Shown here: positions 26,343 through 40,015 of the stretch, one piece after another
How the letters are laid out: each line of letters opens with the position of its first letter
Numbering within the stretch: position 1 is the stretch's first letter
The notes under the pieces: generated by a model
Databases searched by the model: none
Told to the model about the DNA's origin: nothing
The model's input: only the letters and a program-made list of their open reading frames with translations
DNA from: Ceratotherium simum simum
Taxonomy: Eukaryota > Chordata > Mammalia > Perissodactyla > Rhinocerotidae
Length of the DNA stretch: 64,000 bases
Assembly (NCBI RefSeq): GCF_000283155.1
Contig: NW_004454171.1
Location: 15,415,743 to 15,479,742 of the forward strand
Reading direction: 5' to 3'
Translations under genes and position numbers: made by a program

Positions 26343-27123
26343 TGTTCCATCAAATATAATAGATAAGAAAATTGGTTTCTGGCCCTGGCTTAATATTTGT
26401 GCATCTATAAATACCTGTAGATTTTTAGCAAAACCTATTTCTTTATGTCTGATCCAACTGGATATAAATTTCTTGAGTTCCACATCTACTTATTGTAATT
26501 ATACTTGTAGCTTCTATATATTATATATATTTGTTTCAGGACTGAAGAGTATATCTTTTAACTATAATGGAAACTGTAATGGAAAATGGAAAACATATAT
26601 CATGAGTGTAAAATGGAAATCTTATTGATAAACATTAATATTCATTTTGAATAGAAAGTAATTAGTAAAATATAGTTCAGTAAAAATTGAAATGCAATAT
26701 TGTCACAAATTCTCTATGCAATGATCTTACTGACCCAGATATTAAGTGTGGAAATGTTCATTGTAATTGAAACAAATTTTAATTAGAAATTACATGAACT
26801 GAGGATAATGTTAGTATTCAGATTTACAGTAGCCTTCATTCGAACCTAGGGATATTTCAAGAGCTATTTAAGGCTTACTAATATGTATGCTCAAGTAATC
26901 ACTTTTTTCTTAATATTATGAATGAACCAAGTTATATCATTGTGTTTGTATTATAATCAAGTATAATCACATTAATTACAATATTCAGTTTATCATTATG
27001 ATATGATTATAATTACATCTTTAAATGTAGAACATTTTGACACTGAAATGCTAATTTTATTGAAAGATAAGTAATATCTGACATTTTCTTGGTATGTAAC
27101 AAATGGTTGATTTAAATACAATG

Positions 27124-27164
27124 TTAAAGTAATTAGATCCATGTGTTAAAGTAATTAGATCCAT
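27124..27164. repeat. Direct duplication, period 22
   Basis: ttaaagtaattagatccat occurs at 27124-27142 and again at 27146-27164, with three bases between. Confidence 0.95.
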
Positions 27165-27544
27165 CCATGGCTTTGATTTTTTAATTTAAAATAGTTGATT
27201 AAGGATATAATAAACTCAATTACATAGTCTACTGTTTAAAATATGGGTATGGCACCAGGAATAGGAATCTATTCCCTGATTTTACAGGAAACAAAGAACT
27301 TCGCTCTAAGGCTTAATGAAGAATAACGTTGTCCATTGACCATGACAATGAGGCCTCTCTCCTGAGGCCTGTCTCAAACCAATCCAATCAATAACACAAA
27401 GTGAGGGCTATAGCTGCTGATGACTGGAAGCAGAGGGTTGATGCCACAAGGACTCTCTCCACCTCTTGGTTCTGAATTTTGTTTAGTGTCAACTTTATTC
27501 TCCTGACTAGTTTCCCCACAAGTCTGGAGCCAGGGATGCTGGAA

Positions 27545-28205
27545 GCTCTTTCTTTCTCTTTTATCGAGGTAACATTGGTTTGTAACGTTACATAAATTTC
27601 AGATGTACATCATTACATTTTGATTTCTGTATAGGCGACATCATGTTCACCACCCTAAGACTAATTACCATCCATCATCATACACATAGGCACTTTTACA
27701 CCCTTCGCCCTCCCCTCTGGTAACCACCAATCTAATCTCTATATCTATGTGTTTGTTGTTGTTATCTTCCACATGAGTGAAATCATATGGCATTTTGGCT
27801 TTTTCTGTCTGACGTGAAATCAAAATTACAATGAGATATCACCTCATGCCTGTCGGAATGGCTATAATTAAAAAGACAATAAATAACAAGTACTGGAGCG
27901 TATGTGGAGAAAAGAGAACCCTCACACACTGCTGGTGGGAATGTAAAAGGTCCAGACACTATGGAAAACAATATGGAGATTCCTCAAAAAATTAAGAATA
28001 GAGCTACGATATAATCCAGCTATTCCACTTCTGGGTATTTATCCAAAGAACATGAAAACACAAATTTGAAAAGATATTTGCACTCCTATGTTCACTTCAG
28101 CATTATTCGCAATAGCCAAGACTTGGAAACAACCTAGTGCCCATCAATGGATGAATGGATAAAGAAGATGTGGTACATATGTACAATGGAATACTATTCA
28201 GTTCT
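27545..28205 (-). mobile_element. Truncated L1 with 5' inversion (twin priming)
   Basis: 27545-27810 is an L1 3' UTR on the minus strand ('ggtaacattggtttgtaacgttacataaatttcag', 'ctctggtaaccaccaatctaatctctat'). 27818-28205 is the preceding ORF2 3' end, but on the plus strand ('atgagatatcacctcatgcctgtc', 'tggtgggaatgtaaaagg', 'aatggaatactattcag'). The two pieces are nearly adjacent parts of one L1, joined head to head, with a short stretch of the source missing. This is the usual product of twin priming. No clear target duplication was found. Confidence 0.8.
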
Positions 28206-28579
28206 TAACGTATTTAGAGTATTAGAATCTGAAACGTAAACATACTTCTGTCTCACATCTTCAGTTTGAAAAAACCTGCCAAGGATTGATATCTTGGTTG
28301 TAATTTCCTGTTGTTCATTAATTAAGCAACCACAATCCTCACAATGTGACCTAAAAGACAACAAATGTATTTGCTTCCAAGGTTACAGTGCTGGACAACC
28401 CAATGCCAAATACAACTCTATGTATGTATAGTATGACTCTATAATAGCCCTAACTAAATAATACTCATCTATGTAATCTAGGAAATTGCATGGTGTGTTA
28501 GGACTGACTAGATGATACGACAATTGAAAAATAACAGCCAAATCTCAAAACACCATATTTTTTGTCACCCACTATACAT

Positions 28580-28830
28580 ATGTAAAACAAGTTAGCAGAG
28601 GAACTTTGTTCTACAAATTTAGGGGAGCAGGCAGATGTAGACACACCATCTGGAAAATGAGGCGTCCTCTGCCACAGCAGCAGAAGGGAGACTTGGAGGG
28701 CTGTACACCAGCTTAAAATGCTTCGCCCTGGGAGTGACACTTGTTACTTCCTTGCGGCACATTGGTCAGATCTTCTTCACACGGATCCATTTACCCAAAA
28801 GGGACTGGGACACATGGGGAAAAAATGGGT
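28580..28830. repeat. Possible unassigned repeat
   Basis: 'gggagtgacacttgttacttccttgcggcacattggtcag' resembles part of a widespread mammalian repeat of unknown name to me. No gene seen. Confidence 0.35.
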
Positions 28831-29879
28831 ATCTTACAAATAGTAAATATCTCTACCACATACAATAGGTTTAAAAAGTTTATAGTATTTGTTTATAAAT
28901 CAATGAATTGATATCTTCCCTGTTGATGAAGAATCAACATTTTTGGATAAATAAAAATCAGTTACCTTTCTTTGACTGAAAAGTCAGAATGATTAACTTT
29001 TGCATCAATATATGGTATATATTTAGTAAAATATGCGTTTATATACTTGATTGATATGTAATTTGGAAGAGGAAATAGAATCAAGATATATATTATAGCA
29101 AAATATAAACATGACAATATTTTTTGTTGATAAAAGATATTTGCAGAAATTTAAAGTGGCTACTACAAATAAGTCTATTTTTTCACTTGAGAACCATTGA
29201 GTTTTTCACCCAGCCAATAGATAAAGTTTAATTTCAAGTAGCGGGTTTAATTTAAAGACATGAATTAGCTTTGTATAAAGAGAACATTTAACAAATTATG
29301 TCAATTCTTGGCAGAAAATTTTAGCTTTAGTTACAAAAGCTGCATTGCAGTTTACAAAGAAACCTAGAATAAAAATAGTCAAACAGAATTAGATAAAGAA
29401 ACTGCTGCGACCTGGATCCGGTTCAAGTTCTAGAACATTCGTACATAAGGTTTCTTTTCTTTTCCCTCCCTCCCTTTATTGAAAAATTTTCTGAACCCAA
29501 AATAAATTAACTCTGTAACAATGCAGTTCAGTAGAATATTAAAATTTTTAAAATAGGATTTACAATGTTTTAAAGGATTCCAACTAGTATGACTAGAACA
29601 CTCCACTGTTAGGAACACTCATAGATCTGATATTACTTGTTTTCTTTCAGGAGCATTTGAAAGCATCAATAAACTAGATATGGCAGGTGTTGTGTGACTG
29701 CTTTGCCCTTAGGGTATTCATCATGATTTTAGTAGCAGTCTACGCTGTTATGTCTAAATACGGCTAAGTTTCTGTGCCATTAAGCATCAATAAGGAAATC
29801 ACCCTGGCTGGTGCTATTTAGTGCAACCTCTGCGTGCCTCAATTTTCCAGGGTTGTACTGAGGATTAAATCAAATATGA

Positions 29880-30150
29880 TTGTGATGACGATGATGATAA
29901 TCATATCTAACATTTATTGAGTAGTTACCATTAAGAGATAGTGTTCAAAGCTCTTAGCACATATTAACTTGTTAAATCCTCACAATTACCCTATTAGGTA
30001 GGTTCTATTTTTATGGTCATAAAGAAACTGAGGCACAGAGTTGATAAGTACTTATTCAAGGTCACACAGCAAATAAGTGGCAGGGTCAGGATTTAAACCT
30101 AGGAAGTGTGAATCTAGATTCTGCTTGTTTAACACCTGTGCTGTGAGAAG
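29880..30150 (+). repeat. MIR SINE, nearly full length
   Basis: The whole MIR order is visible: 'atctaacatttattgagtagttacc', 'agcacatattaacttgttaaatcctcacaattaccctattagg', 'gaaactgaggcacagag', 'aaggtcacacagcaaataagtggcaggg' and a right end near 30150. Confidence 0.9.
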
Positions 30151-30174
30151 ATCCCCAGCACAGAGCAGGCATTT

Positions 30175-30590
30175 CTGATGACAAAGCTCTGCATGATGAA
30201 GCCCATCGTATCTCCCTACCCTTAGTCCCTTCTGCTCCAGCAACGTGCTCCCCTCCTAGTAAATGTGCCTCAATGGTCCTGAGGCCTGGAGTGCTCCTCC
30301 CTGAGATGTTTGCATGGTTGCCTCTTCTTTCACTTAAGCCTTTGCTCACCTTTGTTCAATATTCCAAGAGACTATTTCTGACCACTCTAATCAGGGTAAT
30401 AATTCTCCATCACTGTTTCTCGCTATACCATTCATAACACCTATCACCACATGATATAATCTTACATCTAACTTCATTTATTATCTGCATCTGCCACCAG
30501 AATGTAAGTCAAGGCAGGCAGGAACTTATTCTGTTCTGAATTTTCACACAGATAACAAGACTTGAATAAGTGTATTCTATTAATCCATGT
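30175..30590 (+). repeat. L2 LINE 3' end
   Basis: 'cttctgctccagcaacgtgctc', 'cacttaagcctttgctcacctttg', 'ttcataacacctatcaccac' and 'ccagaatgtaagtcaaggcagg' follow the L2 3' consensus. Confidence 0.75.
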
Positions 30591-30637
30591 CTGTCTGTCC
30601 ATCCATCCATTCATCCATCCATATACCCATTCATCCA
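30589..30637. repeat. Imperfect ATCC/TGTC tetranucleotide repeat
   Basis: TGTC units pass into CCAT units, several interrupted. Confidence 0.85.
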
Positions 30638-30713
30638 CCATTTAGCCACTTTTACAATATACAGTACTACATATTATCTAGCTATTAGTTCTTAAAAATA
30701 AAAGTCTCTTTTA

Positions 30714-30919
30714 TGGGGCTGGCCCCGTGGTGTAGTGCTTAAGTTTGGCATGCTCCGCTTTGGTGGCCTGGGGTTCACGGGTTTGGTTCCTGGGTGTGGA
30801 CCTACACCACTCATCCAGCCATGCTGTGCTGGTGACCCACATACAAAACAGAGGAAGATTGGCACAGATGTTAGCTCAGAGCACATCTTCCTTACCAAAA
30901 ATAAATAAATAAGTAAAAT
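30714..30919 (+). repeat. ERE-type SINE, plus strand
   Basis: Head GGGGCTGGCCCCGTGG and body 'gaggaagattggcacagatgttagctcag' with AAAT tail. A 20-base duplication at 30694-30713 and 30920-30939 differs at one base (gtctc/gcctc). Confidence 0.92.
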
Positions 30920-32044
30920 AAAAATAAAAGCCTCTTTTAATTATTTCATTAGGGTGAGATGTTTCATTATTACTATTTTTTTCTACTCACTACCATATTC
31001 TTTTTTTCCTCTTTTGAACACTTACTTAAAAAAAAAACTGTAAGAGATCTAAATGCAACACTTGGCATGCTCATACTTTGAGCAGAAATACAGCTTTTCA
31101 TCTAAACTAAGTGAAGAAGGTAAGTTTTGAAGTCAAATTCTACAGGGTTCTGTTTATAGATTTATGTAGCCATGAGCTTTATGTAGAGCAATCACTGTTT
31201 TGTGATCTCCCAAGTTCAATTTGAATCCAGACTGATGCTGCGCTGAAATCATTATCATCAAGCTACTATTTTCACTCCAGAACAATTACTGTTTAAAGGA
31301 CACTTAGGAGTCATACATACAATTTTTAAGAGGAAAAAAATGAAAGTGGTTATAATAAAAAAGAAAGTCTTTTCAGATTATGTGTGAAGACAATGTACTA
31401 GACATCTAAAATTATAATGATGCTGGCTTCTCTCATTTTATTCCCAAGGTATTTCCTTCCTTTCACATTTAGGATTATTTGAGGAGCATGATGTATTTTG
31501 CTCTGTATGAATTTAGAGAGAGACAGAGTAGCTACTATGCTACTGTCTACTTAGAAGATTTTATTGACTTCTGGAAGCATTTTATATTCCCTAAATTATT
31601 GCTTCCTTTTCTCTGAACTGAAAACTGGTCACCATTCAACTGGATCTTCTAGATTTTTCAGTGGGAAAGGCAACATCTTATACATTTATTGGCTCCCACC
31701 CTGAGGTACCAGGTTTACCAGTGTCTTGGAGACAGTTCACAGAGCAATCCTAGAAATATAAGACACAGGGGTGTCACATGGGGAAGGAGAGGAAATGCTG
31801 GGAGTCAAGAAAGGAGCATTGAAAGGGGAAACGGAAAATCAATAAAGCCAAATACTGTGTAACACACTCATTTCAGCCCTGCTCTGAGGAGATGTGCACA
31901 GTAAGTTGCACAGAGCTTTCCACAGCCTAGGCAATCGATAAATGTTTGCTGAACATGTGAACAGAACAGAACCAGGTCTTAAGCATTGATATAAAAAGTA
32001 TTGTGCTTAAAACAATGTCAAGTTTTTGCTGTTGTTGTTCCTTT

Positions 32045-32310
32045 ATACTTTTGGCCAACAAATATTCAGTGATTACTATATTCCATGTATTCTTCAAAGC
32101 ACTTTGTACCAAGTAAATGATTTAATCTTCTTAAGAGCTCTATGAGATGGAAGCAGTATTATTACCATTTTATAGCTGAGAAAAAGGAGACAAAGGAAGG
32201 TTATATAATTTGCCTAAAACCACAGAGCAGATAGCAAGTGGGTAAGCTAGGATTTGCACACAATGGTCTTATTGCAGAACTGGGCTTCCAACCACTGATA
32301 TAAATGCTAC
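32045..32310 (+). repeat. MIR SINE
   Basis: 'caaatattcagtgattactatattccatg', 'cattttatagctgagaaaaaggagac' and 'accacagagcagatagcaagtggg' follow MIR in order. Confidence 0.75.
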
Positions 32311-32467
32311 TTAGTATTAATAGTAAACTCAATAAGTATCAGCTGGATTATTGTACTTAATAAATGATTGCACATAATAAATAATATTCTGACTGAAAAT
32401 TCAATAACTATTTAAACTTAGAATTATACTTTTATGATTGTAATGATGAAATATTCCATTCTTTTCT

Positions 32468-32719
32468 TTTTTTTTTTTTGCTGAGGAAAACCAGCTCTGA
32501 GCTAACATCTATTGCCAAGCCTCCTCCTTTTTTTTCCCCCAAAGCCCCAGTAGATAGTTGTATGTCATAGTTGCACATCCTTCTAGTTGCTGTATGTGGG
32601 ACGCGGCCTCAGCATGGCCAGAGAAGCAGTGCGTCAGTGTGTGCCTGGGATCTGAACCCAGGCCGCCAGGAGCGGAGCGCGCGCACTCAACCACTAAGCC
32701 ACGGGGCCGGCCCCAATTG
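32468..32719 (-). repeat. ERE-type SINE, minus strand
   Basis: Minus-strand head GGGGCCGGCCCCGTGGC and the 'cccagtagatagttgtatg' segment place it near the subtype of the pair at 4.3-5.0 kb. Duplication cattcttttct at 32457-32467 and 32720-32730. Confidence 0.92.
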
Positions 32720-33329
32720 CATTCTTTTCTATATGAATTTTCTTCCTACTTCTCTGTTCTATAGAATGGTGGTTGCATTTTATAAGATTTTTGTACAAAC
32801 CACTTTTAAATCAACTTGAACTTAAAAAGAGGAGATATAAAATACATAATCCATCACTTATTTTTCTATGAATAAGCTACTTGCTTCCTTGTTAATTTGT
32901 CCAAAATGGAGATATGCTTCTTAATGTGAGCCTGGATAGACCAAAGAATATGCCTATTCTTTTGCTTTATTTTTCTTTTTAGAAAAATACAATAAATTTG
33001 ATAACAAAGATATCACCATGATGTATTCAGAATGCAAAGAAATAAAAAAGAATATGTCTTGTTTCACGTTGGTCATGTACTAAATATTATCTAATAAATT
33101 GAGTTGTAAGTTTTTGAACAGAAAGTAAAAAAACATGAAGCTCAAATAGTTTTCTTATTTGCAGGTAAAGCAGATAGCACCAAATATATATATCTCACAT
33201 ATATCCTCTATCTTCTTCCACTTTCACTCTTAACCATTTTAAACTTTGTTCTCAATTATTCTGAAATTTTAAAAATATGCATAGTTCCCAGAGCTGTCAG
33301 ATAGTCCCAGGAAAATCTCAGAGACTGTC

Positions 33330-33420
33330 TATCATGATCCTGTCATTTTGCAAATGAGGAAACTGAGACTCTAAAATGACATGACCAAAGTTAGATGATT
33401 AGGGTCAAACCCCTGAAAAG
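33330..33420 (+). repeat. MIR SINE fragment
   Basis: 'cattttgcaaatgaggaaactgagactc' followed by '...gaccaaagttagatgattagggtcaaac'. Confidence 0.55.
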
Positions 33421-33608
33421 GGTTATAAGTCTGTAGAAGCTGTATCAATCTATAAAAAATATGGTGACTTGCTTTTTGAGATTTCTTGGCTCCATGCCCC
33501 TCCTCCACGTTGATGTGAGTCTTCTTCTTCTTTCATCTGTCCCCAGTCTACTCAATTTTGATTCCACTCCCAGTAGTGTTTTTGTTTGATCATTTTTTGT
33601 TTTGTTTT

Positions 33609-33855
33609 ATTCATTTATTGGCTCAGGAAGATTGGCCTTGAGCTAACATCTGTTGCCAATCTTCTTCTTTTTTGCTTGAGGAAGATTGTCCCTGAGCTAA
33701 CGTCTGTGCCAGTCTTCCTCTATTTTGTACATGAGACTCCACCACAGCATGGCTTGATGAGCAGTGTGTAGGTCTGTGCCCAGGATCCAAACCTTTCAAC
33801 CTCGGGCGCCGAAGCAGAACACGTGAACTTAACCACTATGCCACCGGGCTGGCCC
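33609..33855 (-). repeat. ERE-type SINE, minus strand
   Basis: Doubled body ('ggaagattggccttgagctaacatctgttgcc') and minus-strand head GGGCCAGCCCGGTGGC. The flanks carry ttttgttttgttt runs that are probably the duplication (33595-33608 and 33856-33870) but low complexity makes limits uncertain. Confidence 0.88.
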
Positions 33856-33879
33856 TTGTTTTGTTTTGTTTTTTTTTAA

Positions 33880-34290
33880 TGCAGGCTGCTGTCCTGTGAA
33901 GGAGTCTTGGTAGATCCATTTTGAGAGTGCATGGCATCTAGATTGCTCCAGCCCCATAGACCTTACCCCAGACCCCTTGGACCCACTTATTCTCTAAGTG
34001 GGTAAAACCCCTCCCAGTTTTAGCTGCCATTATCAAACTGCCTGACTGCATTTTCCAGTGAATCTCTGTGTGCTGTTCCATGATTCTCCTGACTTCTCTT
34101 TCACAGACATAAATACTACACAGGTCTTGTGGCTATTGGCAGTTTGTCCCCATTAGCCTGTATATTGGTTTTTTGGGGATGTATCTTCACTTAATTTTGT
34201 TGCACATGTTTTCCATGGCTCATTGACTTTGGTAACTAGGTGCTCTGACTCTTTTGATGTGAGGACTTGGGAAAATCCAAAAGCTGTTCT
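33880..34290. other. Moderately GC-rich stretch, possible old repeat
   Basis: 'ttggcagtttgtccccattagcctgtatattggttttttgggg' and 'aactaggtgctctgactcttttgatgtgagg' look repeat-derived, but I cannot place the family. No gene seen. Confidence 0.35.
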
Positions 34291-34292
34291 GC

Positions 34293-34319
34293 CACCACCA
34301 CCACCATCACCACTACCAT
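34293..34319. repeat. CCA trinucleotide repeat, short and imperfect
   Basis: About nine CCA/TCA units. Confidence 0.85.
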
Positions 34320-34344
34320 CTTTCCAGAATTCTCCCTCATTTCT

Positions 34345-34625
34345 TTTTTCTTTTTAACAGTTTTATTGATTTATAATTTATAATTTACATACCATTAAGT
34401 TCACCCATATAAAGCTTACAATTTAGTGGTGTTAATATACTTATGGAGTTGTGCGACAGTCACCAATCAATTTTCATGACCCCATAAAGAAACCCCATAT
34501 TCGTTAGCAGTCACCCCCCACCCCCAATTCCTTCAGCTCTAAGTAACTACTAATCTACTACTATCTCTACACATCTGCCTATTCTGGAGATTTCCTATAA
34601 ATAGTATCATACAATACATGGTCTT
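34345..34625 (-). repeat. L1 3' UTR segment, minus strand
   Basis: The reverse of an L1M 3' UTR: 'tttattgatttataatttataatttacataccattaagttcaccc', 'gtcaccaatcaattttcatgaccccataaagaaacccc' and 'tctgcctattctggagatttcctataaatag'. Confidence 0.8.
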
Positions 34626-34789
34626 TTGTGATCAGCAGGATGTGACTGAGAAATAAATATTAAGTCATTTTTAATTTCCTCATCTCAAATGGGAAACAGC
34701 AGCAATTCCATGACAGATTTTATGGTGACCTCTTTGCATATGATTTGAAGTTGGTTTCCTCATGCAGGGCAATAAAACATTTGAGAATT

Positions 34790-35052
34790 AATAAGAATGC
34801 TGATAATTGTAATAATAAAATGTAAAACATAAATTTTACTATGTGCCAAGACTATTCTAAGCACTTCATATATATTAACATATTTAATATTCACATATTT
34901 AATATGATGGAAGTACTATTATTATCAACCCCGTTTTATTGATGAGGAAACTAAGGAAAGGCGAAATAAAAACACTCACTCGAGCTAGTCAGTGGCAGAG
35001 CCAGATTCACACTCAGGTAGTTTGACTCAAGACTCCTTGTTCTTAATCACTA
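34790..35052 (+). repeat. MIR SINE
   Basis: 'actatgtgccaagactattctaagcacttcatatatattaac', 'gatgaggaaactaaggaaagg' and 'cagtggcagagccagattcacactcagg' match MIR through its right end. Confidence 0.88.
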
Positions 35053-36877
35053 TTTTATAGTGACTCTCTGATTTTTAGGTGTTTTGTCAAATACGATTCT
35101 CTTCTTCTCAGTAGGCTATAGTAGAAAACAACTTAGGGTAACTCATACTCTAAGCTCCTCCTCATCACCCATATTTCGTAGCACTCATATTTTATTGGCA
35201 TATAATTTAAAATTAAGAAGGAAAAAATCATTATCTTTTAGCTCCATACACAATCTTTCAAAATTTCTCATAATGCTTTTCTTTTGCTTTCTATCTATCT
35301 TAACTAAAATATAATTTTAAAATCATTATTTGTAGCAAGCTGGGCTATTAAAAACCAATGGCTATTTTTCCTAAATATATTTGATATACAATTGACCATA
35401 TTTAACTATAATTGACCACAATTTGCCTTTTTATTTTGACGACATAGAAAAAACTATAGACTTAAAAGTAGTTTATCACTAAATATATTAAAATATTACT
35501 CAGTAAACTGAGCGTTGGATTGAGTTGAACAAAATTAATTATAATCATGTAAATTCTCACAGGGTTTTAAGATAAGGAGGGGGGAGAAACATTGCAAAGT
35601 CCTACACGAAACCTGGCAATGTTGGAATAATAACTCTCAGTTTTCTTCTGTCCTGAATCAACCCACCTAGGAATCATTCGGCTTCCCCTGAGAAGAAAGG
35701 AATCTCTCTTGTCTAATGAAAGCTTCTTTCTTTCTAAAAGCTTAGAAAAAAGTTTTGAAGAATTTTTCCTTTTTAAGTTGCCAGAATCATTTCTAGATTG
35801 AGTGGCTATCTATAAGAGAAATTTAGCATATGACGAGGAAAGGTACTAGAAAAGAGTTGAAGAAGCACATTCTCACTTCTAAAATACCTTCTCATGATTT
35901 TATGTTCAGAACCCCATTTTCTGTTGTCCAGGCACCCTCTCCCAAACATCTCCAAGATCAAATACTGTCTCCTCCTTGACATTGATACTTGGAGCTCTGT
36001 GCTCCCTGGACCATCTGGGATGCAAGAATGCTGACTCGATGTAACATATATAAGGTGGCTGAGTAGCATCCACCTTTCCTGGAAACAAAGTGGAGAAAAT
36101 AAAACTCTAAAGGATTAACTTCTAAGCAGAATCCTTTGAAGCAGCCCTGGTAATAAAAAGAGCAGATGCTGTAACATCATCAAAAACCAAAGTCACATTT
36201 TTGAACCGCCTCAGTGAAGTGATATTTTAATATAAGAGCAATGATATGATTAAATAGCATTCAAGTTTAGCTCTCCATCTTAGGGGCTTGCCTCCAAGTG
36301 ACTCAGTGTAGAAAATCACAGAAGGCATATCTTGCATTGGCAGTATATATCACACAGTACCATTTTGGAAATCAGATGGAATAATTCCTCAGAAGGAACC
36401 CGGCCAGTTGTGAAATAGTACAAATGTATTTATAATTATTTTTGACATTTTCTGGGTAATTTTGTAGAGAATATCGAAGTATAGTCAAACTTCAAATTTA
36501 GAAGCAGGATAAATGACAGCAATTCTTTTAAGTTACTGTTCACTTGCTAGAGTAGCATTTTAAATCCCCTAAGCATAGCTCTCAACTCAAGTTCTGCTTG
36601 AATTGTACCTGGTTGAACCTATTTCTCACATATTCACTAACTGCCAGCTTTCTATCCCTTTTTTACTGGGTCGTATTTATTAATTTATATTAGATAAATG
36701 TATATAAATATTAGGCTTACACTTTAAATTGTGTTGAAAAATAAATTCAAAGGAGAACGCTTCTACATGTGGAATGGGGATGGTATGGAAGAAAGAGAGA
36801 AATTACTTGTGCATTTGAAGGATGGAGAAGCTATTATCTCCCAACTAGTAACTGTAAGTTCAACAATTATACAATCA

Positions 36878-37198
<321 letters not shown>

Positions 37199-39299
37199 TT
37201 AGGGAAATCATTAAACACAAAAGAAGAAGAAGAAAACAACAACCATTTAGAACAGAAACATTTGATCAGTGAAAACTGATTCAAGAAAAATTGGAATTCT
37301 GATCATTTTCATGTCGTGCTTTATCTCATCAAAACAAAGGCATATTATTCTTCTAAAGTATTTCTCGAAAGCAATACTAGCAGAAGTAGCAATAAACTTG
37401 TCTTGTATTTTCAGAGTCACCATTATTAGAAAGTGTTCTACTCAGTTAAATCCACCTCTCCTTGCATGTACACAAAATTCCCCATATCTGATGGGATCTG
37501 AACAGTTTACAGAAGCCCTGGGTTTATAGCTCTGAATACCCCTCGCCACCTCCTATTCATATTTTGTAATTATTGAGTTTGCCTCTTTCTTTAAAGAGCT
37601 GGAATAACTTACATAAGGAAAGAAGAGAGAGATGAAAGGAGGAGTATGTGTGAGAAATCACTTATCCCTAATGGATATAATAAAGGATTGTGGAGTGAAT
37701 TGAGCACGGAGGGAAAGTGCTAATTTCTAAATTCAGTCCAATTTCAAAAATTCTATTATTCTATTATTTTGACTATTAAAAAATTCTCTTATAATATGAT
37801 TAATATATGTGCATCAACTATATTTCTATACTAAATTCTTCAATTGCAAAGGAAAATTTAATTTTTCTAAAAAAACTTATGTAAATATCTCCTCTGAATG
37901 GCTGAGGTTGGTCTACCAGTAGTACAGTATTATAATATATGAATAGTCCCAGTACAACATAACATGACATGATGTATAACATAATCCTAATGACCAAATA
38001 AAAATGACACCTACAGTAAGACAAAATATAAGCCATTTGAGCACAAGGACAAGGCTTAGATTGTACACATTGTTCTTTGCTATTCCGGGCCTAGGTCCTC
38101 CTGAGAATTAGATGTTTTAATAAATCATGATGATGGATACACAGCAAGAAAGGTAAATAAATAAATATAGCATTATGTTTATGGTTAGCCCCAAATAATT
38201 AATATCTCAGGGTGCAGTATTGTGTTTTCATGATGAATTCAGAAGAAAAACTTTGTCTCTGAAACTCGTAATCAAATCAGTAGAATAGAGGGAGGTATGT
38301 AGTGGAATGGCATCCAGAAAATCAAGTAAGATGTTCCAACAGATTTATAGCATACAACTGTGAAATACATAATCTAAAGATATTTCTTTAAATATAGGCT
38401 AAAGAAAAAAAAAACAAATGTTTGAAGAGGGGATCCAAAGGAGTTACACATTCATAGGTTCATGCTTTTAGGGAACTAATATTAATAAATATGGCTGATG
38501 TCTTGTTCTGCTGAGGGAGGCACAGATAATCAAGTGGTTCTTCCTCTGCTGAATTACAGAGAGAAAGTGCTACTTTGTATCAGTTAATCTAAGATTAACT
38601 TTGCAAAACAACTAATAGTATATAGATAGATCTTTGAACATCCTTTCCAAAACAACAACAGCAACAAACCTTACACTCAGAGATTCATGTAACTTCTGCA
38701 TTGAAGGGTATGGGAAATTCACGCCTAATTAATGGAGTTTCATATTTCTCTGATCACTAAAGAAGAGAAGCCTTTTTCAAGGTTAGTCTTTGACGCTCAG
38801 TGATGTCTTAGTGACTTGAAATCAAAGGAACGATTAGTTAAATTAAAGAGTAAAGTAGAGAGCATCTGTCTGACACATAGCAATATAACAGGCATGGATA
38901 TAGACAAAGTCTGTCTTAATTTACACACTTAATTCACTTTGTTAATTTTTCCTATTCATCTGCTTCTGCAGTTTATAAAGCCGCTCATTAACTGTGTCAA
39001 GCCTCCAAAGAGTTTTCAACAAATACCATCAAAGAAGGTTGTGTGATCACTCTAATCAATAAAATGAGAACCATTTCTTAAATCTTACAACTGGGCTTCT
39101 AATAAAAAGCAGATTTGAATAATAAATTCATTGTGATTTTATTTGTAGGAAAAGAAAATGAGGGTGAATTCTTTTGTAAACCAACCATGGATCAACCTAA
39201 TGATGGGTTACTGTAGAATATCACTCTAATATATTTGCTATTGTTCCACTTTGGATATAACATGTCAAATCTTATCTCCATAATTATCAAAAGTATTCA

Positions 39300-39425
39300 T
39301 CCAAATGTGCGATGGAGATTTATTTATTTCTTGACTTGTCCATCCAGTCGTTCATTTGTTTAGCAAACATTTGATGCTCATATAGTGCCACATACTACGT
39401 TAGACACCAGGAATAAAGAGGTAAA
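39300..39425. repeat. Possible old repeat fragment
   Basis: 'gttcatttgtttagcaaacatttgatgctcatatagtgccacatac' resembles the 'attcaacaaatatttattgagcacctactatgtgcca' tail common in L2-related or MIR-like repeats. Confidence 0.45.
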
Positions 39426-40015
39426 AATAAAGGGAGCCTACCCTGTGATGGTAATAATTACGAGAGTCATAAAAGTAAATTATAATAAAATTCCTATGGA
39501 AATATAAAACAGAGCAACTTTTTAAAAAGTTGTTATATATCAATCCCCCAATTTTAGCTCCACATACATTGTTGCTTTATTTGTTTACTTAATATTCTGA
39601 TTTAAATTCTTTCAAAATTGAGAAAGAGAAAAATATCTCACTTCCAACTCATGCCTTTGCCACCACCAAAGCATATCTCTTGTATTCATGTGGACATTAA
39701 ATTCAAGAACCCAAGGCAATAAACATACAAAAAGTGATTAACCACAATAGTAATAGTAAAAAATAGACATTAACACAAGAATGGTTAAATTATAGAAATT
39801 GAAAAAACACTGTCTTCTTGTAATTTAACCTTTTACCCAACATTGAATTGATTTCCCATGTATTGTGCATATTGATCCTTTATCGCATATTTGTTTTGGC
39901 AATGTGTTTGTCTTCGTAATTTAGGACAGTCTTTCCCTTCTGGGTCATGTAAAGAAAAACAATAAGAAATACTAAAAAGATAAAGCCACTTCAAGTTGTA
40001 GACATATATACATTT

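Noticed and set aside
26239..26628. 129-residue ORF with a Cys-Val run
   Set aside because: The Cys-Val run is a translated GT microsatellite; the rest has no family features.
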